From positions 1 to 35,592 of the forward strand of contig NZ_JBHFQG010000037.1 in assembly GCF_041949975.1 (NCBI RefSeq): DNA of 35,592 nt. Reading direction: 5' to 3'. Position numbers and translations under genes: made by a program. The notes under the pieces are model-generated. The model had not been told where the DNA came from. It was given only the letters and a program-made list of their open reading frames with translations, and did not search any database. The stretch's first letter is position 1. The number at the start of each line of letters is the position of its first letter. Shown here one piece after another: positions 22,575-31,396 of this stretch. This DNA comes from Alteribacillus sp041949975 (GTDB taxonomy: Bacteria; Bacillota; Bacilli; Bacillales; Marinococcaceae).

Positions 22575-22622
22575 TGTCGAAAAGATAGGTGGACATTATG
22601 CGATATTTAAGGGGTGACTCAG

Positions 22623-25600
22623 TTGACAGGTCAACTTATTCAGTTTGGACGCCACCGCCACAGAAGAAGCTATGCAAGAATTAATGAAGTGTTAGATCTT
22701 CCAAACTTGATTGAAATTCAAACAGCTTCTTATCAATGGTTTCTTGATGAGGGTATTCGTGAGATGTTTCAGGATATTTCCCCCATCGAAGATTTCACGG
22801 GTAATTTGGTTCTTGAGTTTATTGACTACAGCCTTGGTGAGCCGAAGTATTCGATTGACGAATCCAAGGAAAGAGACGTTACGTATTCTGCACCTTTGCG
22901 AGTGAAAGTTCGTCTTATGAATAAGGAAACTGGTGAAGTGAAAGAGCAGGAAGTATTTATGGGTGACTTCCCTCTGATGACAGATACCGGTACATTTATT
23001 ATTAATGGAGCAGAGCGAGTTATTGTATCTCAGCTTGTGCGTTCGCCTAGTGTTTATTTTAATAAAAAAACGGACAAGAACGGGAAAAAAGGATACACTG
23101 CTACAGTGATACCGAACCGGGGTGCATGGCTTGAGCTTGAAACCGATGCAAAAGACATCGTATATGTGCGAATAGACCGTACCAGAAAGCTTCCTGTTAC
23201 GGTACTCTTGCGTGCGCTTGGATTCGGGTCTGATCAAGAGATCATTGATTTGCTTGGTGAAGATGAGTACTTACGCAATACATTGGAGAAAGATAACACC
23301 GACGGGACAGAAAAAGCCTTGCTCGAAATCTATGAGCGCCTTCGTCCAGGTGAGCCTCCAACTGTAGAAAGCGCAAAAAGCCTATTAGAAACGAGATTTT
23401 TTGACCCTAAACGTTATGACCTAGCAAACGTTGGGCGTTATAAGGTAAATAAAAAACTTCATATTAAAAACCGTCTTTTTAATCAGCGATTGGCTGAAAC
23501 ATTAGCAGATCCTGAAACAGGTGAAATTCTGGCCGAGGAAGGCGCTATTTTAGATAGAAGAACTCTTGATCGATTGCTTCCTTATTTGGAAAACAATCTT
23601 GGATTTAAACGTTACACAGTTTCCGGCGGAGTTGTAGAAGAAGCCGATCTGAATATGCAGTCAATTAAAATTTATCCGCCAGAAGAACAGGAAGAAGATA
23701 AAGTCATTAACGTAATTAGCAATGGAAACATTGAACGTGATGTCAAAAACATTATGCCGGAAGATATTATTTCGGCTATTAACTACTTCTTTAACCTGCT
23801 TCACAGTGTCGGCTTAACGGACGATATTGACCACTTAGGAAACCGTCGTCTTCGTTCCGTAGGTGAGTTATTACAAAATCAATTTAGAATAGGTCTCTCC
23901 CGTATGGAAAGAGTGGTACGGGAACGTATGTCTATTCAAGATCCAAGTGCGATCACTCCACAGGCTCTTATTAACATTCGTCCAGTGATCGCTTCTATTA
24001 AAGAGTTTTTCGGAAGCTCTCAGCTTTCCCAATTTATGGACCAGACGAACCCGCTTGCAGAACTTACACATAAACGGCGTTTGTCTGCACTAGGACCTGG
24101 TGGTTTGACCAGGGAGCGGGCTGGGTTTGAAGTGCGTGACGTTCACTATTCCCACTATGGAAGAATGTGTCCGATTGAAACACCAGAAGGACCTAACATT
24201 GGTCTTATTAACTCGCTTTCAAGTTATGCGAAAGTAAACGAATTTGGTTTTATCGAAACTGCCTATCGCCGTGTTGACCATGAAACGGGTCAGGTTACGG
24301 AGGAATGTGATTATTTAACTGCAGACGAAGAAGATAATTACGTTGTAGCCCAGGCAAACGCTAAGCTTAACGAAGATGGATCGTTTGCAGATGATAATAT
24401 TATTGCCCGTTTTCGAGGAGAAAACACAATAGTACCGAAGGAAAAAATTGACTATATGGACGTATCTCCTAAGCAGGTTGTTTCTGCTGCTACAGCATGT
24501 ATTCCTTTCTTGGAAAACGACGACTCCAATCGTGCGTTAATGGGAGCGAACATGCAGCGTCAGGCCGTGCCTTTGCTTGAACCTGAAGCTCCGCTTGTAG
24601 GTACAGGAATGGAATATGTTTCAGCTAGAGACTCCGGGGCAGCTATTGTAGCAAAAACCAAAGGTATTGTAGAGCGAGTGACAGCTCGTGAAATTTGGCT
24701 CCGTCGTATTGAAGACGTGGACGATAAAGAAGTAGAGACAGATATTGATAAATATAAGCTGTCAAAGTATATTCGCTCTAACCAGGGCACTAGCTATAAC
24801 CAACGCCCGATCGTAAGTGAAGGGGACCGGGTCGAAAAAGGGGAAGTGCTAGGTGACGGCCCTTCAATGGATAAGGGTGAAATGGCACTTGGCCGGAATG
24901 TTCTGGTAGGCTTTATGACCTGGGATGGTTATAACTACGAAGACGCGATTATATTAAGTGAGCGTTTAGTGAAAGATGACGTTTATACTTCTGTCCACAT
25001 TGAAGAATATGAATCAGAGGCAAGGGATACAAAGCTTGGACCGGAAGAAATCACACGTGATATTCCGAATGTTAGTGAAGAAGCGTTAAAGAATTTGGAT
25101 GATCGCGGCATTATCCGTGTCGGTGCTGAAGTGAAAGATGGAGATATTCTGGTCGGTAAAGTAACACCAAAAGGGATGACTGAACTTACCGCTGAAGAAC
25201 GCCTGCTTCATGCTATTTTTGGTGAAAAAGCCAGAGAAGTACGTGACACCTCATTAAGAGTGCCGCACGGCGCCGACGGTATCGTACTTGATGTGAAAAT
25301 CTTTAACCGTGAGGACGGAGATGAACTCCCTCCTGGAGTAAATCAACTGGTCCGCGTTTATCTCGTACAGAAACGGAAGATTCATGAAGGAGATAAAATG
25401 GCTGGACGTCACGGGAACAAAGGTGTTATCTCCAGAATACTTCCAGAAGAAGATATGCCTTATCTTCCTGATGGAACACCTATTGAAATCATGTTAAACC
25501 CGCTCGGGGTTCCATCACGTATGAATATTGGCCAGGTTCTTGAGCTTCACTTAGGTATGGCTGCCCGTTCTCTAAACCTTCATATGGCCACGCCAGTATT

Positions 25601-26162
25601 TGACGGTGCTAGAGAAGAAGATGTTTGGGAGACTCTTGAAGAAGCAGGTATTGCTCGTGACGGTAAGACGGTTCTTTATGACGGCCGGACAGGAGAGCCT
25701 TTTGACAGCCGTGTTTCCGTGGGTGTTATGTATATGATTAAACTTGCTCACATGGTAGATGATAAGCTTCATGCCCGTTCTACTGGCCCATACTCTCTTG
25801 TTACGCAGCAGCCTCTTGGTGGTAAAGCTCAGTTTGGCGGCCAGCGTTTTGGTGAGATGGAGGTTTGGGCCCTGGAAGCGTATGGTGCAGCCTATACCCT
25901 TCAGGAAATACTGACAGTTAAATCTGATGATGTGGTTGGACGTGTAAAAACGTATGAATCAATCGTAAAAGGTGAAAATGTACCGGAACCGGGAGTTCCA
26001 GAGTCATTTAAAGTACTGATTAAAGAACTCCAAAGTCTTGGTATGGATGTTAAAATGCTGTCGAGTACGGAAGAAGAAATAGAAATGAAAGAACTCGATG
26101 ACGAAGATGAGCAATCGAGTGATAAATTAAATTTAAAGATGGAGTCTACTGAAAACGCCTAA
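22623..26162 (+). CDS. rpoB: RNA polymerase beta subunit
   Basis: The 1179-aa subunit forms half of the RNA polymerase active-site cleft. The rifampicin-binding cluster (FGSSQLSQFMD to THKRRLSALGPGG) has no change known to me as a resistance substitution. Also present are the conserved blocks GRMCPIETPEGPNIGLI, TWDGYNYEDAI, KMAGRHGNKGV and, near the C-terminus, GGKAQFGGQRFGEMEVWALEAYGA. TTG at 22623 is chosen: GGGGTGA lies 6-7 nt upstream and MTGQL matches B. subtilis. GTG at 22614 overlaps the ribosome-binding site. The acidic C-terminal tail is shorter than in B. subtilis. Confidence 0.98.
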   Translation: MTGQLIQFGRHRHRRSYARINEVLDLPNLIEIQTASYQWFLDEGIREMFQDISPIEDFTGNLVLEFIDYSLGEPKYSIDESKERDVTYSAPLRVKVRLMNKETGEVKEQEVFMGDFPLMTDTGTFIINGAERVIVSQLVRSPSVYFNKKTDKNGKKGYTATVIPNRGAWLELETDAKDIVYVRIDRTRKLPVTVLLRALGFGSDQEIIDLLGEDEYLRNTLEKDNTDGTEKALLEIYERLRPGEPPTVESAKSLLETRFFDPKRYDLANVGRYKVNKKLHIKNRLFNQRLAETLADPETGEILAEEGAILDRRTLDRLLPYLENNLGFKRYTVSGGVVEEADLNMQSIKIYPPEEQEEDKVINVISNGNIERDVKNIMPEDIISAINYFFNLLHSVGLTDDIDHLGNRRLRSVGELLQNQFRIGLSRMERVVRERMSIQDPSAITPQALINIRPVIASIKEFFGSSQLSQFMDQTNPLAELTHKRRLSALGPGGLTRERAGFEVRDVHYSHYGRMCPIETPEGPNIGLINSLSSYAKVNEFGFIETAYRRVDHETGQVTEECDYLTADEEDNYVVAQANAKLNEDGSFADDNIIARFRGENTIVPKEKIDYMDVSPKQVVSAATACIPFLENDDSNRALMGANMQRQAVPLLEPEAPLVGTGMEYVSARDSGAAIVAKTKGIVERVTAREIWLRRIEDVDDKEVETDIDKYKLSKYIRSNQGTSYNQRPIVSEGDRVEKGEVLGDGPSMDKGEMALGRNVLVGFMTWDGYNYEDAIILSERLVKDDVYTSVHIEEYESEARDTKLGPEEITRDIPNVSEEALKNLDDRGIIRVGAEVKDGDILVGKVTPKGMTELTAEERLLHAIFGEKAREVRDTSLRVPHGADGIVLDVKIFNREDGDELPPGVNQLVRVYLVQKRKIHEGDKMAGRHGNKGVISRILPEEDMPYLPDGTPIEIMLNPLGVPSRMNIGQVLELHLGMAARSLNLHMATPVFDGAREEDVWETLEEAGIARDGKTVLYDGRTGEPFDSRVSVGVMYMIKLAHMVDDKLHARSTGPYSLVTQQPLGGKAQFGGQRFGEMEVWALEAYGAAYTLQEILTVKSDDVVGRVKTYESIVKGENVPEPGVPESFKVLIKELQSLGMDVKMLSSTEEEIEMKELDDEDEQSSDKLNLKMESTENA

Positions 26163-26213
26163 GAAGGTTAAAAGCACAGAGCACCATTACAAAGGTTACC
26201 CAAAATAACAAGT

Positions 26214-26260
26214 GCAGAAGGAACTTTTCTCTTATAAATGAAGAGAAGAGTTTCCGCTGC
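26214..26260 (+). promoter_or_regulatory. Long hairpin in the rpoB-rpoC gap
   Basis: GGAACTTTTCTCTT (26220-26233) pairs with AAGAGAAGAGTTTCC (26241-26255, one bulged T), a 14-bp stem. Outside it GCAG (26214-26217) pairs with CTGC (26257-26260). No T-run follows, so it is not a classic terminator. It may be an RNase processing site, as occurs between rpoB and rpoC in E. coli, or a stability element. The 179-nt gap contains no supported ORF. Confidence 0.65.
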
Positions 26261-26341
26261 CTTGGTTAATTCTCAATTTTAAAACTTTCCCCCGTGCCTG
26301 TACTTTTTGCTACCCCAAAGTTCGAAAGGGAGGTTGACCCC

Positions 26342-29300
26342 TTGATTGATGTAAATAATTTTGAATACATGAAAATCGGTCTGGCTTCACCGGATAAAAT
26401 CCGTTCTTGGTCCCGCGGAGAAGTCAAAAAGCCTGAAACAATTAATTACCGTACATTAAAACCGGAAAAAGACGGGCTATTTTGTGAAAGAATATTCGGC
26501 CCGACAAAAGATTGGGAATGTCATTGCGGGAAGTATAAAAGAGTGCGCTATAAAGGCGTGGTGTGCGATCGCTGCGGCGTGGAAGTGACCCGTGCAAAAG
26601 TTAGACGTGAACGTATGGGCCATATTGAATTAGCTGCGCCTGTTTCTCACATCTGGTATTTCAAAGGGATTCCAAGCCGTATGGGGCTTGTGCTGGATAT
26701 GTCTCCGAGATCCCTTGAAGAAGTAATATATTTTGCTTCTTATGTAGTGACTGATACAGGGGAGACTCCACTAGAATATAAACAATTGCTTTCTGAAAAA
26801 GAATATCGTTCTTATTACGACAAATATGGGCGCGGTTTCTCAGCTAAAATGGGAGCAGAAGCAATTCGCAAGCTTTTACAAGATATTGATCTTGATAAAG
26901 AAGTGAAAATACTAAAAGATGAGTTAGAAACTGCTCAAGGGCAAAGAAGAACTCGTGCAATTAAACGCTTGGAAGTTCTGGAGTCCTTCCGTAATTCAGG
27001 AAACCACCCTTCTTGGATGATCTTAGATGTTCTTCCAGTTATACCTCCTGAATTGCGTCCTATGGTACAGCTTGACGGCGGACGGTTTGCAACTTCAGAC
27101 TTAAATGACTTGTACCGTCGTGTTATAAATCGAAATAACCGGTTAAAAAGGCTTCTAGATTTAGGTGCGCCGAATATTATTGTTCAGAACGAGAAACGGA
27201 TGCTGCAGGAAGCTGTAGATGCGCTGATCGACAACGGCCGCCGCGGCCGGCCTGTTACCGGTCCAGGAAACAGGCCGCTTAAATCACTTTCCCATATGCT
27301 AAAAGGGAAACAAGGTCGTTTTCGTCAAAACCTACTTGGTAAGCGTGTAGACTATTCAGGCCGTTCTGTTATCGTAGTGGGGCCGGCATTGAAAATGTAT
27401 CAATGTGGTCTGCCAAAAGAAATGGCTTTAGAACTGTTTAAACCTTTTGTTATGAAAGAACTGGTCAGCAGAGGCCTGGCTCATAATATTAAAAGCGCCA
27501 AACGTAAGGTAGAACGCGTTCACCCGGAAGTATGGGATGTACTAGAAGAAGTTATTAAAGAGCACCCTGTTCTGCTTAACCGTGCACCGACATTGCACCG
27601 TCTTGGTATTCAGGCTTTTGAACCGACGCTTGTAGAAGGCAGAGCTGTTAAGCTTCACCCTCTTGTATGTACAGCTTACAATGCTGACTTTGACGGTGAC
27701 CAAATGGCAGTTCACGTACCGCTTTCCGCAGAGGCTCAAGCTGAAGCACGGATTTTAATGCTGGCTGCTCAAAACATCTTAAATCCAAAAGACGGAAAAC
27801 CAGTTGTAACCCCTTCTCAGGATATGGTTCTTGGTAACTATTACCTCACCTTAGAAAGGGCAGGAGCAGTAGGGGAAGGCTCCGTCTTCAAAGATCCTAA
27901 TGAAGCATTAACTGCTTATCAGAATGGTTATGTGCACCTGCATAGCAGAGTGGCAATTCCTGTTGCATCTGTGGACAAAACAAACTTTACAGAGGATCAA
28001 AATAAAAAACTCCTTCTTACAACTGTAGGGAAGTTAATATTCAATGAGATCCTTCCTAAATCGTTTCCGTACGTCAATGAGCCTACAGCAACGAACCTAG
28101 AGGAAGAGATCCCTGAAAAATATATCGTTCCTATGACCGCTGATATTAAAAAAGAGTTTGAAAACAGGGAAACCGTTCCTCCATTTAAAAAAGGCTTTTT
28201 GGGAGATATTATCGCAGAAGTATTTAAAAACTTCCAGATTATCGAAACGTCCAAAATGCTTGACCGTATGAAAGATTTAGGATTTTACTATTCCACAAAA
28301 GCAGGAATTACGGTTGGTATCTCTGATATTGTTGTGCTAGGAGATAAGCAGGTAATTCTAGATGAAGCAGAAGAAAAAGTTGAGCGTGTAATGAAGCAGT
28401 TCCGCCGGGGTCTTATTACCGAGGAAGAACGCTACAACAAGGTTATTTCTATTTGGAGTGAAGCGAAAGACACCATCCAGGATAAGCTGATGGGAACACT
28501 CGATAAAACGAATCCTATTTTCATGATGAGTGACTCGGGAGCTCGTGGTAACGCCTCAAACTTTACGCAGCTTGCTGGTATGCGTGGTCTGATGGCGAAC
28601 CCGTCAGGACGTATTATCGAACTCCCAATCAAGTCAAGCTTCCGTGAAGGTTTAACGGTCTTGGAATACTTTATTTCTACACACGGTGCCAGAAAAGGTC
28701 TTGCTGATACGGCTCTTAAAACAGCAGACTCAGGTTACCTGACCCGCCGTCTGGTTGACGTGGCTCAAGACGTTATCGTCCGTGAAGATGATTGTGGAAC
28801 AGACAGAGGTCTTGATGTTCATGCGCTTCGTGAAGGAAACGAATTGATTGAAAATCTTCAAGACCGGCTCATTGGACGTGTGGCGTTTAAAACTGTCCGT
28901 CATCCAGAGACAAATGAAGTACTTGCTAAAAAAGGCGAGTTAATTAATGAAGATAAAGCGAAATTAATTGAAGAGGCAGGAGTAGAAGAGGTCACCATTC
29001 GTTCGGTGTTTACTTGTGATACGCGTCACGGTGTGTGTAAAAAATGTTATGGTAAAAACCTTGCTACCGGTTCTGACGTTGAAGTCGGGGAAGCCGTTGG
29101 TATCATTGCAGCTCAATCAATCGGTGAACCGGGAACGCAGCTTACAATGCGTACTTTCCATACTGGCGGTGTAGCAGGAGATGATATTACACAAGGTCTT
29201 CCGCGTATCCAGGAACTGTTTGAGGCACGTAATCCAAAAGGTCAAGCTGTAATCTCTGAACTAGCAGGAGAGGTAGTTGATATTAAAGAACTGCAGGATA

Positions 29301-29959
29301 AAAAAGAGATTACAGTGCAAGGGAACCTTGAATCCCGCAGTTACACAACCCAGTATGGAGCCCGCCTCAAAGTAGAGTTAGGTGAAAATGTTAAAGCAGG
29401 GCAGCCGCTCACCGAAGGTTCTATTGACCCTAAAGAACTTCTTAAGGTTACGGGACTGCATGCTGTTCAAGAATATCTGTTAAAAGAAGTTCAAAAGGTT
29501 TATAGAATGCAGGGGGTTGAAATTGGCGATAAACACGTAGAGGTTATGGTTCGTCAAATGCTTCGCAAAATCCGTGTGGCAGATTCTGGTAATACAGAAG
29601 TGTTGCCAGGAAGCCTGGTAGAAGTTCATCACTTTGACACGGCTAACGAAAAAGTCCTTGAAGAAGGCGGACAGCCGGCTGTTGGCAATCCCGTTATCCT
29701 TGGTATCACAAAAGCTTCTCTTGAGACGGATTCCTTCCTCTCAGCAGCATCTTTCCAAGAAACTACTCGAGTATTGACAGATGCGGCAATCAAAGGGAAG
29801 CGCGATGAGCTTGTCGGCTTGAAAGAAAATGTTATTATCGGTAAGCTGGTGCCTGCCGGAACAGGGATGCAGCGCTATAGATCCTTGGAAGTTGATATTC
29901 CAGAAGAGTCCTCCGAAGAAACAGTGGAGACTGGAGAAGAAGCTGTTCCTCATGAGTAA
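26342..29959 (+). CDS. rpoC: RNA polymerase beta' subunit
   Basis: The 1205-aa catalytic subunit has an N-terminal zinc finger (C60, C62, C75, C78). The active-site motif NADFDGDQM has Asp 449, 451 and 453 coordinating catalytic magnesium. Bridge-helix and trigger-loop segments follow (GLADTALKTADSGYLTRRLV; GEPGTQLTMRTFHTGG), with a second zinc site at CDTRHGVCKKC. TTG at 26342 is chosen: GGGAGG ends 8 nt upstream and the product begins with DVNNFEYM, as in relatives. The open frame upstream to 26294 is not conserved. The sequence is intact throughout. Confidence 0.98.
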   Translation: MIDVNNFEYMKIGLASPDKIRSWSRGEVKKPETINYRTLKPEKDGLFCERIFGPTKDWECHCGKYKRVRYKGVVCDRCGVEVTRAKVRRERMGHIELAAPVSHIWYFKGIPSRMGLVLDMSPRSLEEVIYFASYVVTDTGETPLEYKQLLSEKEYRSYYDKYGRGFSAKMGAEAIRKLLQDIDLDKEVKILKDELETAQGQRRTRAIKRLEVLESFRNSGNHPSWMILDVLPVIPPELRPMVQLDGGRFATSDLNDLYRRVINRNNRLKRLLDLGAPNIIVQNEKRMLQEAVDALIDNGRRGRPVTGPGNRPLKSLSHMLKGKQGRFRQNLLGKRVDYSGRSVIVVGPALKMYQCGLPKEMALELFKPFVMKELVSRGLAHNIKSAKRKVERVHPEVWDVLEEVIKEHPVLLNRAPTLHRLGIQAFEPTLVEGRAVKLHPLVCTAYNADFDGDQMAVHVPLSAEAQAEARILMLAAQNILNPKDGKPVVTPSQDMVLGNYYLTLERAGAVGEGSVFKDPNEALTAYQNGYVHLHSRVAIPVASVDKTNFTEDQNKKLLLTTVGKLIFNEILPKSFPYVNEPTATNLEEEIPEKYIVPMTADIKKEFENRETVPPFKKGFLGDIIAEVFKNFQIIETSKMLDRMKDLGFYYSTKAGITVGISDIVVLGDKQVILDEAEEKVERVMKQFRRGLITEEERYNKVISIWSEAKDTIQDKLMGTLDKTNPIFMMSDSGARGNASNFTQLAGMRGLMANPSGRIIELPIKSSFREGLTVLEYFISTHGARKGLADTALKTADSGYLTRRLVDVAQDVIVREDDCGTDRGLDVHALREGNELIENLQDRLIGRVAFKTVRHPETNEVLAKKGELINEDKAKLIEEAGVEEVTIRSVFTCDTRHGVCKKCYGKNLATGSDVEVGEAVGIIAAQSIGEPGTQLTMRTFHTGGVAGDDITQGLPRIQELFEARNPKGQAVISELAGEVVDIKELQDKKEITVQGNLESRSYTTQYGARLKVELGENVKAGQPLTEGSIDPKELLKVTGLHAVQEYLLKEVQKVYRMQGVEIGDKHVEVMVRQMLRKIRVADSGNTEVLPGSLVEVHHFDTANEKVLEEGGQPAVGNPVILGITKASLETDSFLSAASFQETTRVLTDAAIKGKRDELVGLKENVIIGKLVPAGTGMQRYRSLEVDIPEESSEETVETGEEAVPHE

Positions 29960-29967
29960 AAATAGTG

Positions 29968-29996
29968 TTGACATCTTTGGGTCACGGTGATATGCT
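29968..29996 (+). promoter_or_regulatory. Sigma-A promoter of ybxF (and probably rpsL)
   Basis: A perfect TTGACA (29968-29973), a 17-nt spacer and TATGCT (29991-29996) are preceded by TG at 29988-29989 (extended -10). It lies 9 nt after the rpoC stop and about 40 nt before ybxF. Confidence 0.88.
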
Positions 29997-30037
29997 ATCA
30001 AAGTGTGCCTAACTCCCTGTGCTTTGGAGGATATAGA

Positions 30038-30289
30038 ATGTCTTATGAAAAAGTATCACAGGCGGCTGATGTTTTAATAGGAACGAAGCAAACGTTAAAA
30101 GCTCTGGAGTCGAACTCCGTTCAAGCAATAGTAGTCGCTGATGATGCAGAGAACAGGGTTATTAATAAAGTCCTTCTCGCAGCAGAAGCAAAAGGAGTCC
30201 CGATTCACACAGTAGATTCCATGCGAAAACTTGGAAAAGCTTGTGGAATCGACGTTGGAGCAGCTGCGGTTGCCTTGAAAAAGCAATGA
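30038..30289 (+). CDS. ybxF: L7Ae/L30e-family kink-turn RNA-binding protein
   Basis: The 83-aa protein has the L7Ae fold with the conserved GTKQTLKAL, VVADDAE and MRKLGKACGIDVGAAAVAL segments. The B. subtilis homologue binds kink-turn RNA in vitro but is not a constitutive ribosomal protein. This window itself contains likely kink-turn RNAs (the L10 leader and T-box stem I), but any link is inference. ATG at 30038 follows TTTGGAGGAT. An in-frame extension to 29987 would include the promoter. It sits between rpoC and rpsL, as in other bacilli. Confidence 0.93.
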   Translation: MSYEKVSQAADVLIGTKQTLKALESNSVQAIVVADDAENRVINKVLLAAEAKGVPIHTVDSMRKLGKACGIDVGAAAVALKKQ

Positions 30290-30290
30290 C

Positions 30291-30336
30291 GTTTTTGCTG
30301 ATAGGTTTATCCTATCGGCAAAAACTTTACTTTTGC
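30291..30336 (+). terminator. Hairpin with weak T-tract between ybxF and rpsL
   Basis: GTTTTTGCTGATAGG (30291-30305) pairs with CCTATCGGCAAAAAC (30311-30325), one G-U pair, followed by TTTACTTTT. The stem is very stable but the tract is interrupted, so partial readthrough into rpsL is plausible. No strong promoter is seen downstream of it. Confidence 0.7.
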
Positions 30337-30346
30337 TTTGAAGCGA

Positions 30347-30364
30347 ACCACCTGGAACGGTGGT
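30347..30364 (+). promoter_or_regulatory. Inverted repeat in the rpsL leader
   Basis: ACCACC (30347-30352) and GGTGGT (30359-30364) form a 6-bp stem with a 6-nt loop, about 15 nt upstream of the AAAGGAGG of rpsL. It could be an operator for a ribosomal protein such as S7 or S12, or an element without regulatory role. Confidence 0.35.
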
Positions 30365-30400
30365 CTTAAAAAATAGCTTGAAGAAAGGAGGAAAAGCCGT

Positions 30401-30814
30401 ATGCCTACTATCAATCAATTGGTTCGTAAGGGCCGTCAGGCAAAAGTGAAAGGTTCTGACTCTCCAGCTTTGAATAAAGGGTACAACAGTTATAGAAAAA
30501 TACCAACTGATCAAGACTCTCCGCAAAAGCGTGGGGTATGTACTCGTGTTGGAACCATGACACCAAAGAAGCCGAACTCTGCTTTGCGGAAGTATGCCCG
30601 TGTTCGTTTGACTAACCAAATCGAAGTAACTGCTTATATTCCTGGTATCGGTCATAACTTGCAGGAACACAGTGTAGTGCTTATTCGCGGAGGACGTGTT
30701 AAGGACCTTCCTGGTGTGCGCTATCATATCGTCCGCGGTGCCCTTGATACTGCTGGTGTGCAGGATCGAAAACAAAGCCGCTCTAAATATGGTACTAAGC
30801 GTGGAAAGAAGTAA
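30401..30814 (+). CDS. rpsL: Ribosomal protein S12
   Basis: The 137-aa decoding-centre protein shows the conserved loop GTMTPKKPNSALRK and the loop RGGRVKDLPGVRYH. The lysines whose substitution gives streptomycin resistance are both unchanged. AAAGGAGG precedes the ATG. It is the first gene of the str operon (rpsL-rpsG-fusA-tuf). Confidence 0.98.
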   Translation: MPTINQLVRKGRQAKVKGSDSPALNKGYNSYRKIPTDQDSPQKRGVCTRVGTMTPKKPNSALRKYARVRLTNQIEVTAYIPGIGHNLQEHSVVLIRGGRVKDLPGVRYHIVRGALDTAGVQDRKQSRSKYGTKRGKK

Positions 30815-30866
30815 GTTTTTCTATTTAAACTCTGTTTATCCACTTAACTGAAAGGAGGGGTGACCC

Positions 30867-31337
30867 ATGCCTCGTAAAGGACCTGTACCTCGTCGGGATG
30901 TATTGCCCGACCCTATATATAATTCAAAACTGGTTACTAGATTAATTAACCGCATTATGCTGAATGGAAAAAAAGGAAAAGCACAAAATATTCTTTATAA
31001 AGCATTTGACATTGTGCGTGAACGTTCAGGTCAAGACCCAATGGAAGTGTTTGACCAGGCGATGAAAAATGTTATGCCGGTACTTGAAGTTAAGGCACGC
31101 CGTGTGGGTGGTGCAAACTACCAGGTACCAATCGAAGTAAAACCAGACCGTCGTACTACTTTAGGATTGCGCTGGGTAGTGAGCTATGCTCGCCTTCGTG
31201 GTGAGAAAACAATGGAAGAACGTCTTGCGAATGAGATCCTTGATGCAGCCAATAATACTGGTGCAGCTGTGAAAAAGCGTGAGGATACGCATCGTATGGC
31301 AGAAGCCAACAAAGCATTCGCTCATTATCGCTGGTAA
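30867..31337 (+). CDS. rpsG: Ribosomal protein S7
   Basis: The 156-aa protein organises the head of the 30S subunit and lies near the E-site tRNA. The typical N-terminus MPRKGPVPRRDVLPDP and the helix with GGANYQVPIEV are present. S7 is the autogenous regulator of the str operon in E. coli. The corresponding site is not evident in the 52-nt gap here. AAAGGAGGGG precedes the ATG. Confidence 0.98.
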   Translation: MPRKGPVPRRDVLPDPIYNSKLVTRLINRIMLNGKKGKAQNILYKAFDIVRERSGQDPMEVFDQAMKNVMPVLEVKARRVGGANYQVPIEVKPDRRTTLGLRWVVSYARLRGEKTMEERLANEILDAANNTGAAVKKREDTHRMAEANKAFAHYRW

Positions 31338-31396
31338 GACAATTTATTATATAACAATTAACTCTTAGGATAGAAGGAAAGGAGAAAAGAAAGTCC

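Noticed and set aside
22692..23237. 181-codon open frame on the minus strand inside rpoB
   Set aside because: It is antisense to conserved rpoB coding sequence, low in complexity and without family resemblance.
26294..26341. GTG-initiated extension of rpoC
   Set aside because: It has no Shine-Dalgarno at the upstream GTG and encodes residues absent from known beta' proteins. GGGAGG is correctly spaced for the TTG at 26342.
30095..30775. 226-codon open frame on the minus strand across ybxF and rpsL
   Set aside because: It is antisense to conserved ribosomal genes, passes through the terminator hairpin, and shows no domain or ribosome-binding site.
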